DNA of 64,000 bases from Mesaphorura yosii. Lineage: Eukaryota; Arthropoda; Collembola; Poduromorpha; Tullbergiidae. This document shows positions 14,579-28,298 of this stretch, piece by piece. The stretch is from the NCBI GenBank assembly GCA_009869945.1, contig WIXG01000199.1, positions 1 through 64,000 on the forward strand, in the 5' to 3' direction. Numbering within the stretch: position 1 is the stretch's first letter; each line of letters opens with the position of its first letter. The translations under genes and the position numbers were made by a program. The notes under the pieces are model-generated. The model did no database searches. It was not told the origin of the DNA and saw nothing but the letters and a program-made list of their open reading frames with translations.

Positions 14579-14921
14579 TTACCGATGATTTTGTACATTG
14601 TTCTTGAGTTTCTCTGGTCGTGAAAGTATTCGGAAATAAATTTCACTCTCACTGCTGCAAGAATTTCTGTGTTTATTAGTTTATTCGCTTGCAAATGTAT
14701 TTTTATCAGGGTTAATAGTTTATCCAGTACTCGTTCTGTATTCTTACGTATGTGTTCTTGGTCCTAGCCTTTACATGCTACTTAAGTATAATCATGATAT
14801 TACAAATCGTAGGTGTTATTATAAACAGAGCGGTTTTAAAAGGAACAAAAGAGCGTGATTTCACATTCCCTTACAACGAATACTTCAGTAAGCCTGGACA
14901 CTATTAACAGTATAGTCGATT
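14579..14921. other. Convergent 3' ends of RAD9 and PP1
   Basis: These 343 bases between two facing stop codons hold AATAAA for RAD9 at 14635-14640 and TTTATT (minus-strand AATAAA) at 14672-14677 for PP1. The two 3' UTRs therefore probably approach or overlap each other. No coding frame is credible here. Confidence 0.6.
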
Positions 14922-16593
<1,672 letters not shown>

Positions 16594-19018
16594 TTTGATA
16601 AGAAATTAGTTAAGAAGAAAGGTTGAAACTCAAACCAAAGTAGAATTCTAAAAGACACCCTGAATTGTTTGCAACTGTAACAAAAGGCTGACCTGATTGA
16701 CTTTAGATGTAAAATCCAATAAAACTCAAACGACAAAACGAATTACGCGATCACTCATTGTTTGCTAATATTAATGGTAGTTATTTTATAGTGTTTTGTG
16801 AGGTCGTCCGACAAGTAAAATATTACAATAAAACCTCCACGAAACTTTTAGTCGGTCTTGCTCTTGACTGCCTTCTTGTGCAACCGAGTAGTGATGTAAA
16901 TGATCCGGACCGTAGTATTTGTATTGATGATGGCCTCGGACTCGTGCTGTTTGCTTTACCTTTGAATACCTGACTCTTGAACTCCAATGTTATCTGTAAT
17001 GCAAAATCTTGAGCGCACTAGTTAACTGAACTGACACCAAATTGTTAAGTAATTGGCAAGATTGACGCCAAGATTTTGTGTTAAGTCTTAGCTGTCGAAA
17101 GATTGAAAACGCCCCTTTGCGTACTTTGTTAAAAGCGATCGAACCATTTACAGCGCTAAGCAAAGTCAACTCGGGTAAGCGAAAATGGCTTCATCTGCTC
17201 TCGTAATATTGTGCTCGGCTTGTACCGCTCATTCGTACCGTGAAGAATTGCTGTAGCAATGCATGTAATGCCCCACCACAAAGAACACGATTGAGAGGAG
17301 GCCGTTTAGATCATGACTCAAGCTTGCTGTGCTACATCCACCATCCACATGCCATGTTGCATGTTATATACAAGAAACCTCTCCGCGCTGGCATATGGTT
17401 TGACAAGTACACTCTTCTGCTTCTCCTGCTCGGGCTACGTCAGACAGTACGTCACCGCGACAGCTAGCGAATTCTGAGCAGCCAAACACAAACGACTCGA
17501 CTACAGAATCGGTAGGTGGCTGAAACACAGTGGGAACCACACAAGCGAGTTAACTCTGCTCGCTTGACCCATTGATCATGTCTAACTCATCGGAGCCACG
17601 TCTTCTAATCCATGGGTAGTCTAGGAGCTAACTAGATCACCCATGTAGCTTTAATTCGTATTCATTGTCTCTTCGCGAGGTCCACATCAATGCTGAGTAG
17701 CTGAGTTGAACTAAAAATTCCTAGCTCAATGACCTTTAATTGAATTCGATTCTCGAAATTTCATTTATTGCAAGTTCCAAGAAAAAGAGCGTGAGTTTGC
17801 AGCTTCTACCAACATTTCTGGATACTACATCATTGAACATTTCGGTTACATTCATACATGAACGTGCTATTCGTGGACGGAGCTGGCGTTGGGGTTTGAG
17901 TTTAAACGCTTTGACTAATTGACCTTCGACCAGAAAGCCGGACACCGAAATCTAGTATCCAGAGAACCGTAGAGCAGGAGAGCAACACCCGAAGCGACAG
18001 CGCCAAATCGCAGGTGAAAACCCCGGATCTTTTATGGGGCCACTTTAGTTCAAATACCAGAAATCGGGTCCCATTGCATTTTAGCATGAGAGAAATGGCA
18101 AACTTTGAACGAATGCTGTCACTGCTGTGAATCCCCATCTTGACGCATGAACTGGTTTGATTTCCTAGATATCCATGGTCTGGGTCCAGCGATATGTTAC
18201 TTGGGTGGGGTCATAATAACGCCACCCCTCATTTAAACTCGATCGAATTTCCCTTCAGTAACGTCGAGATGTAGACTCCGGTGTTGGGGGCAAGCAGGAC
18301 TCGTGTGCAAGCTTACAGGTTGCACTTCTTTGTTGAGGTGCGGTCATGCGGTCATCTTCTTGGGGTGGGTGCCACTTTGGAGGCATGTTACGATGCCCAG
18401 CAAGTGAGGTGTCGTTGGAAAGTCAAGACCGTGGATATACTATGGGAAATCATACCCCACTGCCCTTCGTCAAGATGCGACCCACAGCACTCGGTCAAAG
18501 TTCGCCATTTCTCTTATGGCAAAATGCAAGGGGCCCCGCTTCCTGGCATCCGTGTGTGTCAGAGGCAAACAACTTGTATATTCTTTCTTTCAGCAATTAG
18601 AATCGCGACACTGAACTTTCAACATTGTGTGCTGGGCTATGGCCGGGTGTGGTGCATTTTGATTTCAATCCTGTATGACTGCATAATAGGACTCGTCTGA
18701 GATTTGGTCAAATTGTGCCAGCCCTGTCAACCATGCAATTACGTCGACATCAACAAACACCATGAAGAAGGTATGACACGAGAGTCAGACCGATTGAGCG
18801 TGTTTCTCTTGTGCATTTCCTCGCGGGAAGCGTACCCCCCGTATGAATTTGAACGTGATTTTATGCACGTACGGCATTAAGACGGCAAATCCTAAATCTC
18901 ACGTTTCTTATAACGCTGATAGCGCAAGAGTCCCGCCGCCGAAGCCAGAACCAAACTGTATCCCCTTCCCTGGGATTCTTCCGCCCCACTGGAACCTGAT
19001 TGTGTGCCAATTCCCAAA
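16594..19018. other. Divergent intergenic region between PP1 and NAA25
   Basis: This 2.4 kb holds the two outward promoters. Open frames of up to 139 codons (for example 18281-18700) show no family resemblance and no consistent splice sites. A G-to-GTATGA donor-like site near 18770 lacks an ATG in the required frame and was set aside because a far better NAA25 first exon exists at 19019. I see no repeat or RNA gene. Confidence 0.5.
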
Positions 19019-22000
19019 ATGGCCAAGCCGAATTCGTCGGAAGTCTCCATTAAAGAACGGCGCTTGAGACCAATCTACGGTATTTATGCATGTGATCATG
19101 CGTCTGTAATTTAAAAGCCAAGCAGTTGATGCCCTGAATGATCTGTTGTGGCCCGAGCCTTTAACAGACACATTTATTAGCATTCAGCAGCAACGCACCA
19201 TTTTCTGAATCCTTCATTTTTGTATTTCCCAGATCTCTTGGATGGATGCAATAACAAACGGGCCGTTCAAGAGGTTGATCGACTGTTAAAGAAACAGCCT
19301 AATTTCACCTGTGCCAAGGCGAGTTTTAACTGCAGCTATTTGTGAAAGATTCTCTGGGGGACGAGATTGTCACTTTTCTCACCTTGCTTGCGTCCCTTGA
19401 TGTTCTTGTTTCGCGTATTTCTAAATTCAAACCCTTAACGTATTTAGGTCTTAAAAGCTTTAGCCTTGCTCCGGATGAATAAACCTCAAGAATGCCTGGC
19501 CATCATCACACCAATTATTGAAGAAAACCCGGTCGAGGACAATACACTTCAAGCACTTTCCATCTGCTACAGAGAACTTGATCAACGTAAGTCTGAGTGC
19601 TCCAACAAATTTTACAACGGCTCAACGTAGGATGACGGGCAGATGGTTCACTTTGTGGTGCAGCCTTCGTGTACGCTTGAAAAATTTAAAATTCATAAAG
19701 TGAAACGTAAAGTTTAGTAAATAAAGTAAGGAAATGAATAAAGCTATTCATTTTAAAGTGTTCAAAGTACGCGAGGTGGACCATTTGCTCCGTTGAACAG
19801 TGTAGAATGGAAACTTTATATTTCTACCTTTTTAGCCGAAGTTGTGTGTCAACTTTATGAAAATGCGTGCAAAATTGAACAATCCGAGGATATGCTAACT
19901 CAATGTTTCCTGGCGTACGTGCGGGTAAGTTGTTCAGCTTGCTATACTAGCAAGAGGTAAGTTCTGGTAAAATTATGAACGCTTTCTTTGTTATCTTAGG
20001 TCGGGGATTTCCAAAATCAATATCAAGCTGCCATGAAGCTGTACAAAATGTTCAAGAAAGGCCCATACTTTTGCTGGGCCATAATGAGTCTTGTCGCACA
20101 GTCACATCACAACCCAGAATCTTCTGATCTTCGGGTGGCTCTACCCTTGGCGGAAAGGATGATGACAAAATTCATTGATGAAAGCAAGTCGGAAACCGAA
20201 AAGGAAATGACATTGTTCATGCTAATACTTCAGAAGCAGGTAAACAAATTTTCCCAACTATAGTGTACGTTTGAATTTCAAAATGATTTATCGTGAAATT
20301 TTGGAAATGTCATCCATAGAAAAACTACTCAAAGCTGCTTGAAATACTGGAGAACACAGTCAAACCAACTATAACAGCTGCTACTGGACTACATCATGAA
20401 CTTAAGATTGAATGTCTTCAGGAGACACAGCAAACGGAAATGCTCGCACAATACTTGGAAAGCTCAATCCTGAGATCGTAATGCAGATAGAAGAGCTTAG
20501 CAAATAATAATCATAGGAGGGCTTAATAATCGTTTAGTAAGAGAATCTACTAAGCGTCTTATTTTTTTACATTTTAGGCCAAATGAGTGGCAATACTATT
20601 CTGAATATATCGGGTTTCTCGAGTCAATTGGGGAGACCCGGGTAGAATCGTTTCTACGCAAGGCACAAGATTTGTACCGTTTCGAGATACCAGCTAAATC
20701 TACTCTGCTGTCTTTCTTCTTGCTCAATGACACACTTGCCAAATCCAACAGACCAACGAAGGATAACGGATTTGAGTTGATCGAGAAGTACTTCAAACAT
20801 TATGGCCACAAGGCCTCCTGCTTCATGGACATTGCACCGTTCCTCGGGTCTGTCCCTTTGGATGAGTTTGCTAAAGCAATTCCGCCGGAAGATTCTACTG
20901 GCGAGGGAGACTTCAGTGTAAGAAAGAAAAATATGTTACAGATGATGTTTAAACGCATAAATGACTCAGCCAAATTCATATTGTATCATAGGTCCACTCC
21001 TTACGTCGCGTGACCAACTATCTACATTTAATACGCTGCCTCATGACGGTTGATAGGACGGATATTCTCGAAATGCTAGAAAGATGCAAGGACTTGGTAC
21101 ACACATACACGGACGTGCGAAATCATTTTTCCCAGCAGCAGTTATGCGAATGCTCGTCTATTGTGGAATTGCTAAAGCTTGCTGCCCTCCATCTTATAGA
21201 CGGCTTCTGGTTCGATAATACCCCGTGGACAGGAGTTTATCAGACCTTGCAAGCAGAAAATCCTGGCACTGACGTATTTAAACATCTCCGCTTGTGTCTA
21301 GCTGAGGAAAATTTAACACAAAGTGGATCAGTCCAGAAACAAGACTGCACCAAAACTGACTCGGTCTCAAATGGCCAAGCGTATAACACGTTTGGATACT
21401 GCATCGAAGAAAAGGACCTTCCAGTTCTTATATGTTTCGCTCTTCTGGCTTATGCACTTGAAGAAAACCCTTCCAGCTCTCAAATAAGACTCTTACTAGC
21501 AAAATTATATATTCGATGCGGCGCTGTAGGTGCAGCAGTAGATACACTGCAGAAACTGGACCTAAAATATGTACAATTCGAGTCCGTTGGATATACTCAC
21601 ATTTGGAAACTAGCAACAAATGGACATCTCACCGAAGGTCTTCGAACTTTGAAGTTAGCCGAAACATTTTACGGAGTTTACCAGAAAGAGGTATGTCTTG
21701 TCTTGTATGAAATTCTTTCACTGTTTCATTGTGAATTCCATTTCCTGTTACAGAGCGTAGAACATATTCTCTCAGCATATAAATATGGTGCTTGGACCCG
21801 GGTTTTGGAGTTTACTGAATTCCGTAAAAGATTACTCAACTCGGTCCAGTCCCATTTAGTTAAGTATGAGTGCAAATTATTGGAGTATTGTCGAGATGGT
21901 TGGTCGCGCAGCCAAATTTTATTGGTGAGGCAAACGGCTAGCCGTAACGGCTATGATTAACTGCAAGCATTCCTAAGTAAATCTTCTTTCATAGACAAAG

Positions 22001-23183
22001 CAGTCTTGTCTGCCTAACTCACTCGATTTCTCATCAATCGCGTGGGGCGAACTCACTGATGGGAGGGATTTGCATGCACTGATGGACTTCACGCCAAATC
22101 ACAATGCGGAACGTTGGAAAGAAGTCACATTTAAGGCTGAGGTCTTGAGGCTGAAAGTACGAGGGTTGTTACTAATAATGCTGAATGACGCGATTGGGAT
22201 CACACAAGAAGAGGCTTCGGTGAAAAGTTGCGTCTGTAACATCATAGCTAATGCCAAACTATTGCAAGAAGTGATAAGCGTGGATTTGCAAGAGTATGTG
22301 ATTGATGAGGTACGTGCCAGCATTTGTTTTGTATCAAATCGCCTTCTAATCGATTCTGCCTAATGCGAATAGGAAATTCCGATTGATGGAATGTGGCGAC
22401 CAAGGATTGCGCAATATATTAGATTTGGGCACATCGATGTTCTCTTAAACTACTTCCATTTAGTTTGTAACACGATCAAAGACTCCTCAAGCGCATCCGT
22501 CGCAGAAATTGCCTACAAAATTGTTGATTTCCTCAGTCATGATCTTGTCCTGGAAGTCAGATCGATCAGTCAAAAGCTTCACAACTTGTTCGAAGTTTCA
22601 GAGTGGCTGCAGAAAGTGTATGACATGTTAGAGGTATGTCCCTTTGTCTGCATTTGACTCAACTGGCGAAAATGTTTACGGATGAATTTACAATTCGTTG
22701 TAGACACTAAGTTTTTGCTTAATTTTGACGGATGTGCTGAGTCACATACTCAACAAGGAATTAAGCATGAAGGAGAAAGGCAAGAAACGACGAGCGAAAG
22801 GGGTGAGTTAAACATTTGAATTTCACTCCAGTTCACGTTAAAATTACTTTGTCTTACAGGCTGACTCCCCAACTATGTACTATCAAACATTTCATTGTTT
22901 GCACGCAACTATAAGACACTGCTACTTGGAGATTTACAATGAATTAGAACTCCTACATACGAGACTTTATTATGATTTTTCGACCTCGTGGGATGATGCG
23001 CCAGGTTTCTGTGAAAATAGTATTGGAGAACATACGCAAAATATTATAAAATCGTCTCTCCCCTCTGTATTGCATTCAATCCTGGCAAGTTACGTGAAAT
23101 CATCAAAAGAATATAGTAGTAATGTCAGGTCTAAGATAAAATACCTGAAGTCGATTCACATTCAATATTCGACTGAAAACTGA
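19019..23183 (+). CDS. Naa25: NAA25, auxiliary subunit of N-terminal acetyltransferase B
   Basis: Thirteen exons join in phase: 19019-19079, 19233-19318, 19448-19586, 19836-19924, 20000-20239, 20320-20477, 20578-20917, 20992-21690, 21754-21924, 21995-22309, 22373-22633, 22704-22802, 22860-23183. The product is 993 residues; human has 972. The first exon carries ERRLRPIYD, then DGCNNKRAVQEVDRLLKKQP, AKVLKAL, DNTLQALSICYREL and PLAERM, all aligned with NAA25. Later LAKLYIRCGAVGAAVDTL and SAYKYGAWTRVLEF match its TPR-like helices, and a KEKGKKRRAKG segment matches the Lys-rich loop. NAA25 wraps the catalytic NAA20 and helps acetylate Met-Asp/Glu/Asn/Gln N-termini on the ribosome (fly psidin). 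Intron 2 is GC-AG. AATAAA sites lie at 23582 and 23785. Confidence 0.96.
19319..19447 (+). other. GC-AG intron inside NAA25
   Basis: The exon ends TGTGCCAAG and the next base pair is GC (GCGAGT), while the next exon starts GTCTTAAAAGC after a normal TTTAG acceptor. The protein alignment across the join (CAK/VLKAL) fits human NAA25 without gap. No nearby GT gives the right frame, and reading through meets a stop. This is a non-canonical but known splice class. Confidence 0.85.
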
Positions 23184-25630
23184 ATACGGCAATGCCTCCA
23201 AGTGACATTTGCCGCTTCTGGCCTGTAAATCGTTCTCCTATATCCATACCTGCTGCCGGCCCGTCCGTGACTGCAACTGCTGCTACGATATGTCAAATTT
23301 TTCTATGCACAGTATTGCAATGCAATCATGCAAGATCCTAAAGCATGGAAGGTGGCGTCTGAAACATCAGGCGAAAATCGATCAGTAATGTTCCATGTTT
23401 GAAGAGTTCGATTGCGCTAATGCGCATTTACGTGGCGTGAGCGCAAAAATAAGTCCAACAAAATGTGGAAAAAAGTCTTACACCTTAATATTAACACTTA
23501 TGAACTTGCGTTCGTAAATTTTTACATTCAGTGTACATATGTAAATAGACTGAAAATCCCATCGCGGATTATTTTATGGTAAATAAAAGCACGAAAACTT
23601 ATTTCAACTACTTGAGATGGTTGGTTTGGTTTGATCATCGAGCAATCGCTCGCTGTCAATTCGTGTCGCATCACATTTATTTGTTCATTGTTTTGGCCAT
23701 TGAAATTTCCGAGGCATTTCAAAAGCATGATGCACACCTGAACATTGTATTATCATAACAATTGTGTTATGTGCAATTAATAACAATAAACTTGAACTTC
23801 AACTCATCTTAGCACCAAGTTTTGTTAACTTCTTGGAAACTTCTAACACACAACCATGGAAGCATAAAAGCTAAGAATGAAAGCATAAACTCATAAGGGT
23901 GGATTTGCAAGCGGCTGTCAGTTCTGGGAGAGCCGATTAGAAAATTAGCCTCAAATGTTACTCTGCTTCTTAGACAAACTTTCGGATGTGCTAGAATTTC
24001 TATGATGAATCCGCTCAACAGAGTTTATTGATGTTGCATCCACTTTTTTGGCAAGATTCTTCCTCACCGGGTTTCGTTTCATGGCACTTCCGTTTTTGGA
24101 ACCGCCTAAGTGTATTCAATGGTATATTGTAGTTTTAAGCTCTGCAAATGCATATCGAATTACTGTCAGAATGATTCGCAAAGTGACACATGCAAGACGA
24201 TGCAACTTGACTTATTTGGCGAATTAAACGTTGAACGCCCTGTATTTAATAAGACGTCTTGATTGAAGATTTGCTGAGCAGTAGGCACTTGCAGCTTGAG
24301 ACTGCGTCTTTGTTGTTACGAAGAAGAAAGAAGCTGTCTTATGGGGTTTAAGCATTGACTTGAGCGTTGAATTGGAATGAAGTGAGACCAGTTTTGTTAG
24401 TGTGTCATGGGGTCCGACTTATTGAGGTATATCGCGTCCGGGTATACAGCGTGGATTGGCCTGACCAACAGGGTCAACAATCTACTTCTTAAAAACCTTA
24501 GTACGTAGACTCTTTCAGTTTAGTTGCTTTCTGACCCCAACAAAGATCACTCCAAGGTGTCTCAGATTCTGAGTCTCGGATCCGAAAAGGTATGTGGCCC
24601 AAACTAAACTATTGCGTGGCATTCACGAGTGTGAAGTTGAGGACGCATTCTTCCGGTCGCTTCGCCAGTTTCCAAAAAATCGTTCCGGATTTCATTGCGG
24701 ATTTCTGTGAGCACGCCCAAGTCAGGAGTTTTGTGCAGTGTTTCAATTGGTGCCGAGTAGGAAAGCAAGTGGCTCGCGACATTTGCCAGCCTGAGACGGG
24801 ATTTGGACTTGTTGGCGAGTAGTTCGTCTCAATTGAATGGGAAAGAGTGAAGTGCGGAATTTCTCCACTGTCCGACGCTCGCATTGGCGTCTTTGTAAAG
24901 TGAAGTTATGATTTTTGTGTCAACGCGTCCTTTGTTAGACAGTTTCTAGACAGCTCCCATGCAATCATTTCCTACGGTCGTTGGCAGTAAGGCTAGCATG
25001 CTTCTAATTTGAGTCAGCACTCTTCCGAGGAGAAAAGAGTGGAATAATGGAATCAGGTTAAACTCGAGAGATTGACCCAATATTGGTTTATGCACGCACG
25101 TCGAAAAAACGGAAGGCGAAATACGCCTCATACAAGGCCAGAGTACAATTGAGGACCAAATGCTTTCGAATTTACTTTTCCACTTCGAACTTGGCATTCA
25201 AACGATAAACCCGAACGGTTCTGCTGACATTTGTATGCTGATTTTGATAGCATCGCTGCAACAAAATTTTATCAGTTTAAAAAACCAGATCGACTTGTTT
25301 CAAGTAGCCAGATTTTGAGTGCCTCGTATTTTCTGGTCGCATGTCAGGGCAAGAGCAGCAACACGAACACAATGGCTTTATAACCCTGACCTTTATGTGA
25401 ATGAGAGGAACTCCCAAGCGTAGTAGTCTGCACAAGACTTGTCTCATTCTCGTATCGTGATTTCTTTTACCGATTGAAGCATTACATCTGCATCTGAGCC
25501 AAACATCTTGACTCGTGACACACAATACCGCAAACTAGTCAATCACGATTGCGGAAACCGGTTTAACGATGCAACACGAAGCTGAAATCTGACTGCCTGG
25601 TGTTAATGTCTCTGTTTTGTCCCCAGCAAA
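23184..25630. other. Intergenic region between NAA25 and the acidic secreted protein gene
   Basis: AATAAA at 23582-23587 and 23785-23790 mark probable NAA25 3' ends. After that the sequence has only chance-length frames. A strong acceptor-like tract (TTTTGTCCCCAG) ends at 25626, four bases before the next gene's ATG, so a non-coding 5' exon of that gene probably lies somewhere in this stretch. I cannot place it. Confidence 0.5.
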
Positions 25631-27624
25631 ATGCGTTTGCGCATAATCCTCCTCCTATCCATTCTTTTCACCGTCGCGCTATCTGCGCCCGTCAATGAGA
25701 AGGATGAGAAGGATGACAGCCCCACCACCACAGTCGAGCCAGTGACGGAGATTTCCACGTCCGAGCCAGAAGATGTGCCAACAACAGTACAGCCAGAGAT
25801 TGGTAAGAAATGTTTTCGCCCGTAGGAGCAAGAGCTTTTTAGTGCCGCCCCAATGTTAACTGTTCATGAGGGATGGCGATTGAGTTTCGTCATATCGAAA
25901 ACACCGTAGGAACTTCAGGTCATGAAATACATTAACTTAGAAAGCCATGTAAGATAGTGTCAAAGTTCACTTGAGGCCTTTGTCTGTGGCAAGTCAACTT
26001 CTGCACATGCCGCCTTGCTTCGCGCTGAGTTCTTCTAATAGGCCAGACCCAGAAGTGTCGTGTGTCGTTTGTTTGACCCAAGAATGGACAGTGCCCTACT
26101 CGAACTAGAATGGCTTCTGCGGTGAAGAAAACATGGTCAGGATGAATTGGGGCCTCTTTCATTCAGCCAAGAATCAATGGCCGCATACGCAATGTGAAGC
26201 GAGTGTTGTTTACGCCAATAGTATGCAATATTTAGTGGACTAAAGCCACACGCTTGTTGTGCAAAAAGTTGTTATTATAACGTGCGTGCATGCGTCGCAG
26301 TCCTTCATATCACCTTATATTGCAAAATCATATGTAAAGACGATTAACATGTTTCGATTCACATTTTTCGCAGATGACAGTGAGGATGAAAGGAAAGCAC
26401 GCCAGCTGGAGGAAGAAGATGATGACGACGACGATGCAGAGCAAGAGGACGATGATGACGATGATGAGGAAGAAGAAGATGCTGATGAGGAAGAGGAAGA
26501 GGAACGCAAGCTTCCAGGAAACCGAGTTAGCGCGAAGCCAGTGCCAAAGAAGAAGGCATCCCAGATTGAGAGGAAAACCAAGCCCGTCCCAGTGCTGGTT
26601 GATGGCGTGGAAGACGATGAGGCGGAGGATCTTGGAATTTTCGAGAGAGAGGACTCCAAGACAGGCAGCAACGAGAAATCAGATGAGGAGAAGTCGGACG
26701 AAGACAAGGCCGACGACGACAACGAAGATGACGATGATGACGACGATGACGAGGATGATGATGACGACGATGACGACGAGGATGAATCTGGTGAGTTTTG
26801 GGCGAATGCGAAACCGTGCGCGATCAATTGATGATTTACCCTTTCTGTGCATAGAATCAACCGGACTAGTTGATGAGCCATCATCCAGCGAGCGAGGGGA
26901 TGTCGAGGACATTTCAGTCAATGTTCCTGTTGAAAACAATGCCGTCGCCTCCAACCAAGAACCACTAGCCATTGCTGTAGTACAGCCAGAAGTGGAAGTT
27001 AGTGATCCAGGTTAAAAACGTCCTTCCCATAACAAAATTTACTGACTTTTTAACCAAAGGATTCATGTTGCAAGATAAAGTAAAATGGAGATGCACCGAC
27101 ACGCTGCCAAGGTCTTGTGGAAAAGTGGTCCGAACCCTTTGGTTAATTTACGTCAGACGCATCAGTGCCACGAGCCATTCTAACAAACTACTTTTATGAA
27201 CAGTAGTGCCAATCATCGTAGAAGGGTCAAGTAAAAATCAGGCGAGCTCAAGTCAGTCTTCCAAGAAGGTGGAAAAGTCGAGAAAAAATAAACCAAAGAA
27301 GGAGGAAGAGGACGACGAGGAGGAGGATGACGAAGATGATGATGATGACGACGAAGACGAGGAGGACTCAAAGAAAAGATCAGAAAAGGTACAAAGCAAT
27401 TACTAAAAGGATCCCATCCCGTAAGGTTTATTAATCAAAATTGTTTTGGTGTTCAGATTGCGAGGTCGGCCTACCCATCATCCCCCGTGCTCTACTATTA
27501 CCCGTTCCCAGAGAGTCAGGTTAGCTGCCCATTCTCTTAATCATGCGTAGAGCGTAGGCCTTTACATGGAAATAGAGTCAATGTCTTTTCTTATTTTCAG
27601 GTGGAATCACAGGCGACTTATTGA
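25631..27624 (+). CDS. Secreted, cysteine-free protein with long Asp/Glu-rich blocks
   Basis: Six exons join in phase: 25631-25802, 26374-26790, 26855-27010, 27204-27388, 27457-27519, 27601-27624, giving 338 residues. Residues 1-19 (MRLRIILLLSILFTVALSA) are a textbook signal peptide. A Thr/Glu/Pro-rich stretch follows, then acidic blocks at about 58-101, 158-195 and 282-303, separated by basic/Pro linkers (KPVPKKKASQIERKTK, KKVEKSRKNKPKK). The end is Tyr/Pro-rich (VLYYYPFPESQ). No cysteine occurs. The Asp runs mix GAT and GAC, so they are not a simple triplet repeat. Exons 2 and 3 both start and end in phase 1 and could be skipped or duplicated without frame loss. Such chains bind calcium in mineralised matrices or secretory granules, but I know no named family for it. 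AATAAA is at 27753-27758. The function is unknown. Confidence 0.85.
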
Positions 27625-28298
27625 AGATTTGCTAGATGCTTAACGTCACTTACGAAACCTTGTGCCTGACTTGTTGAATTATTTAATTCATATTTATTGT
27701 GGATGGAACTTGCTTGAATTGTGTTATTAACAAGAGGCTAACAAATTTGACAAATAAACAACAGTGGAAAACGAGAGTGAATTTTTTCATCTTCCACATG
27801 TACGGGTCGGAATGAAACTAGTCACTTTTATTATTAAAACTCGCGATTAGGACAATTTTCGTAAAGCTGACATGGATTTCAGTGATTTAGCCGTCGTCAT
27901 GATAGACTATAATACATAAATGTTTAATTACGCCTATTTAAATTCAGTAATCTAATCAATCTAAAGCGGAGGTTCAGGCTCAGTTTGTTGCGACTGCGAC
28001 TTCTATTGACTAATTAATAACGCAAAACCCCTTGTCAAAAATTGAAAACTGGAAGGTCAAAAACTTCACAGCGTTTTAAAACATAAAAACATAAGTTCCC
28101 ATTCACCGTCGAGCGACTGACTTAACGTTCAGTACTTATCGATTCTTCTTGGCAGAGAGACTAGTGTTCGGCTACACTTTTCTAGTGGATCCACTTGCTG
28201 CTGCGCATCTAGCGGTATCTGGTTGAAGAGGGGAAGGTGTCGTGGCTAATCTGTTAGATATCCTCGGTGAGAACGTGTCCCTTAACCCAGGAGCACAG
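27625..28298. other. Convergent 3' ends of the acidic protein gene and ATG1
   Basis: AATAAA at 27753-27758 serves the plus-strand gene. TTTATT at 27827-27832 gives AATAAA on the minus strand, about 470 bases past the ATG1 stop. No coding frame of note lies in between. Confidence 0.6.

Noticed and set aside
18281-18700. 139-codon plus-strand frame between PP1 and NAA25
   Set aside because: No recognisable motif, no splice context, and other frames overlap it; length is within chance for this much DNA.
26315-26884. Minus-strand frame rich in serine opposite the acidic exon
   Set aside because: A poly-Ser frame is the automatic antisense of GAT/GAC/GAA repeats; it has no independent support.
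26374-27015. Plus-strand open frame starting at an ATG exactly at the exon 2 acceptor of the acidic protein gene, with many Met/Arg residues
   Set aside because: It is the shifted reading of GAT/GAC repeats. The phase-1 join to the signal-peptide exon gives the acidic frame, which splices consistently through four further exons.
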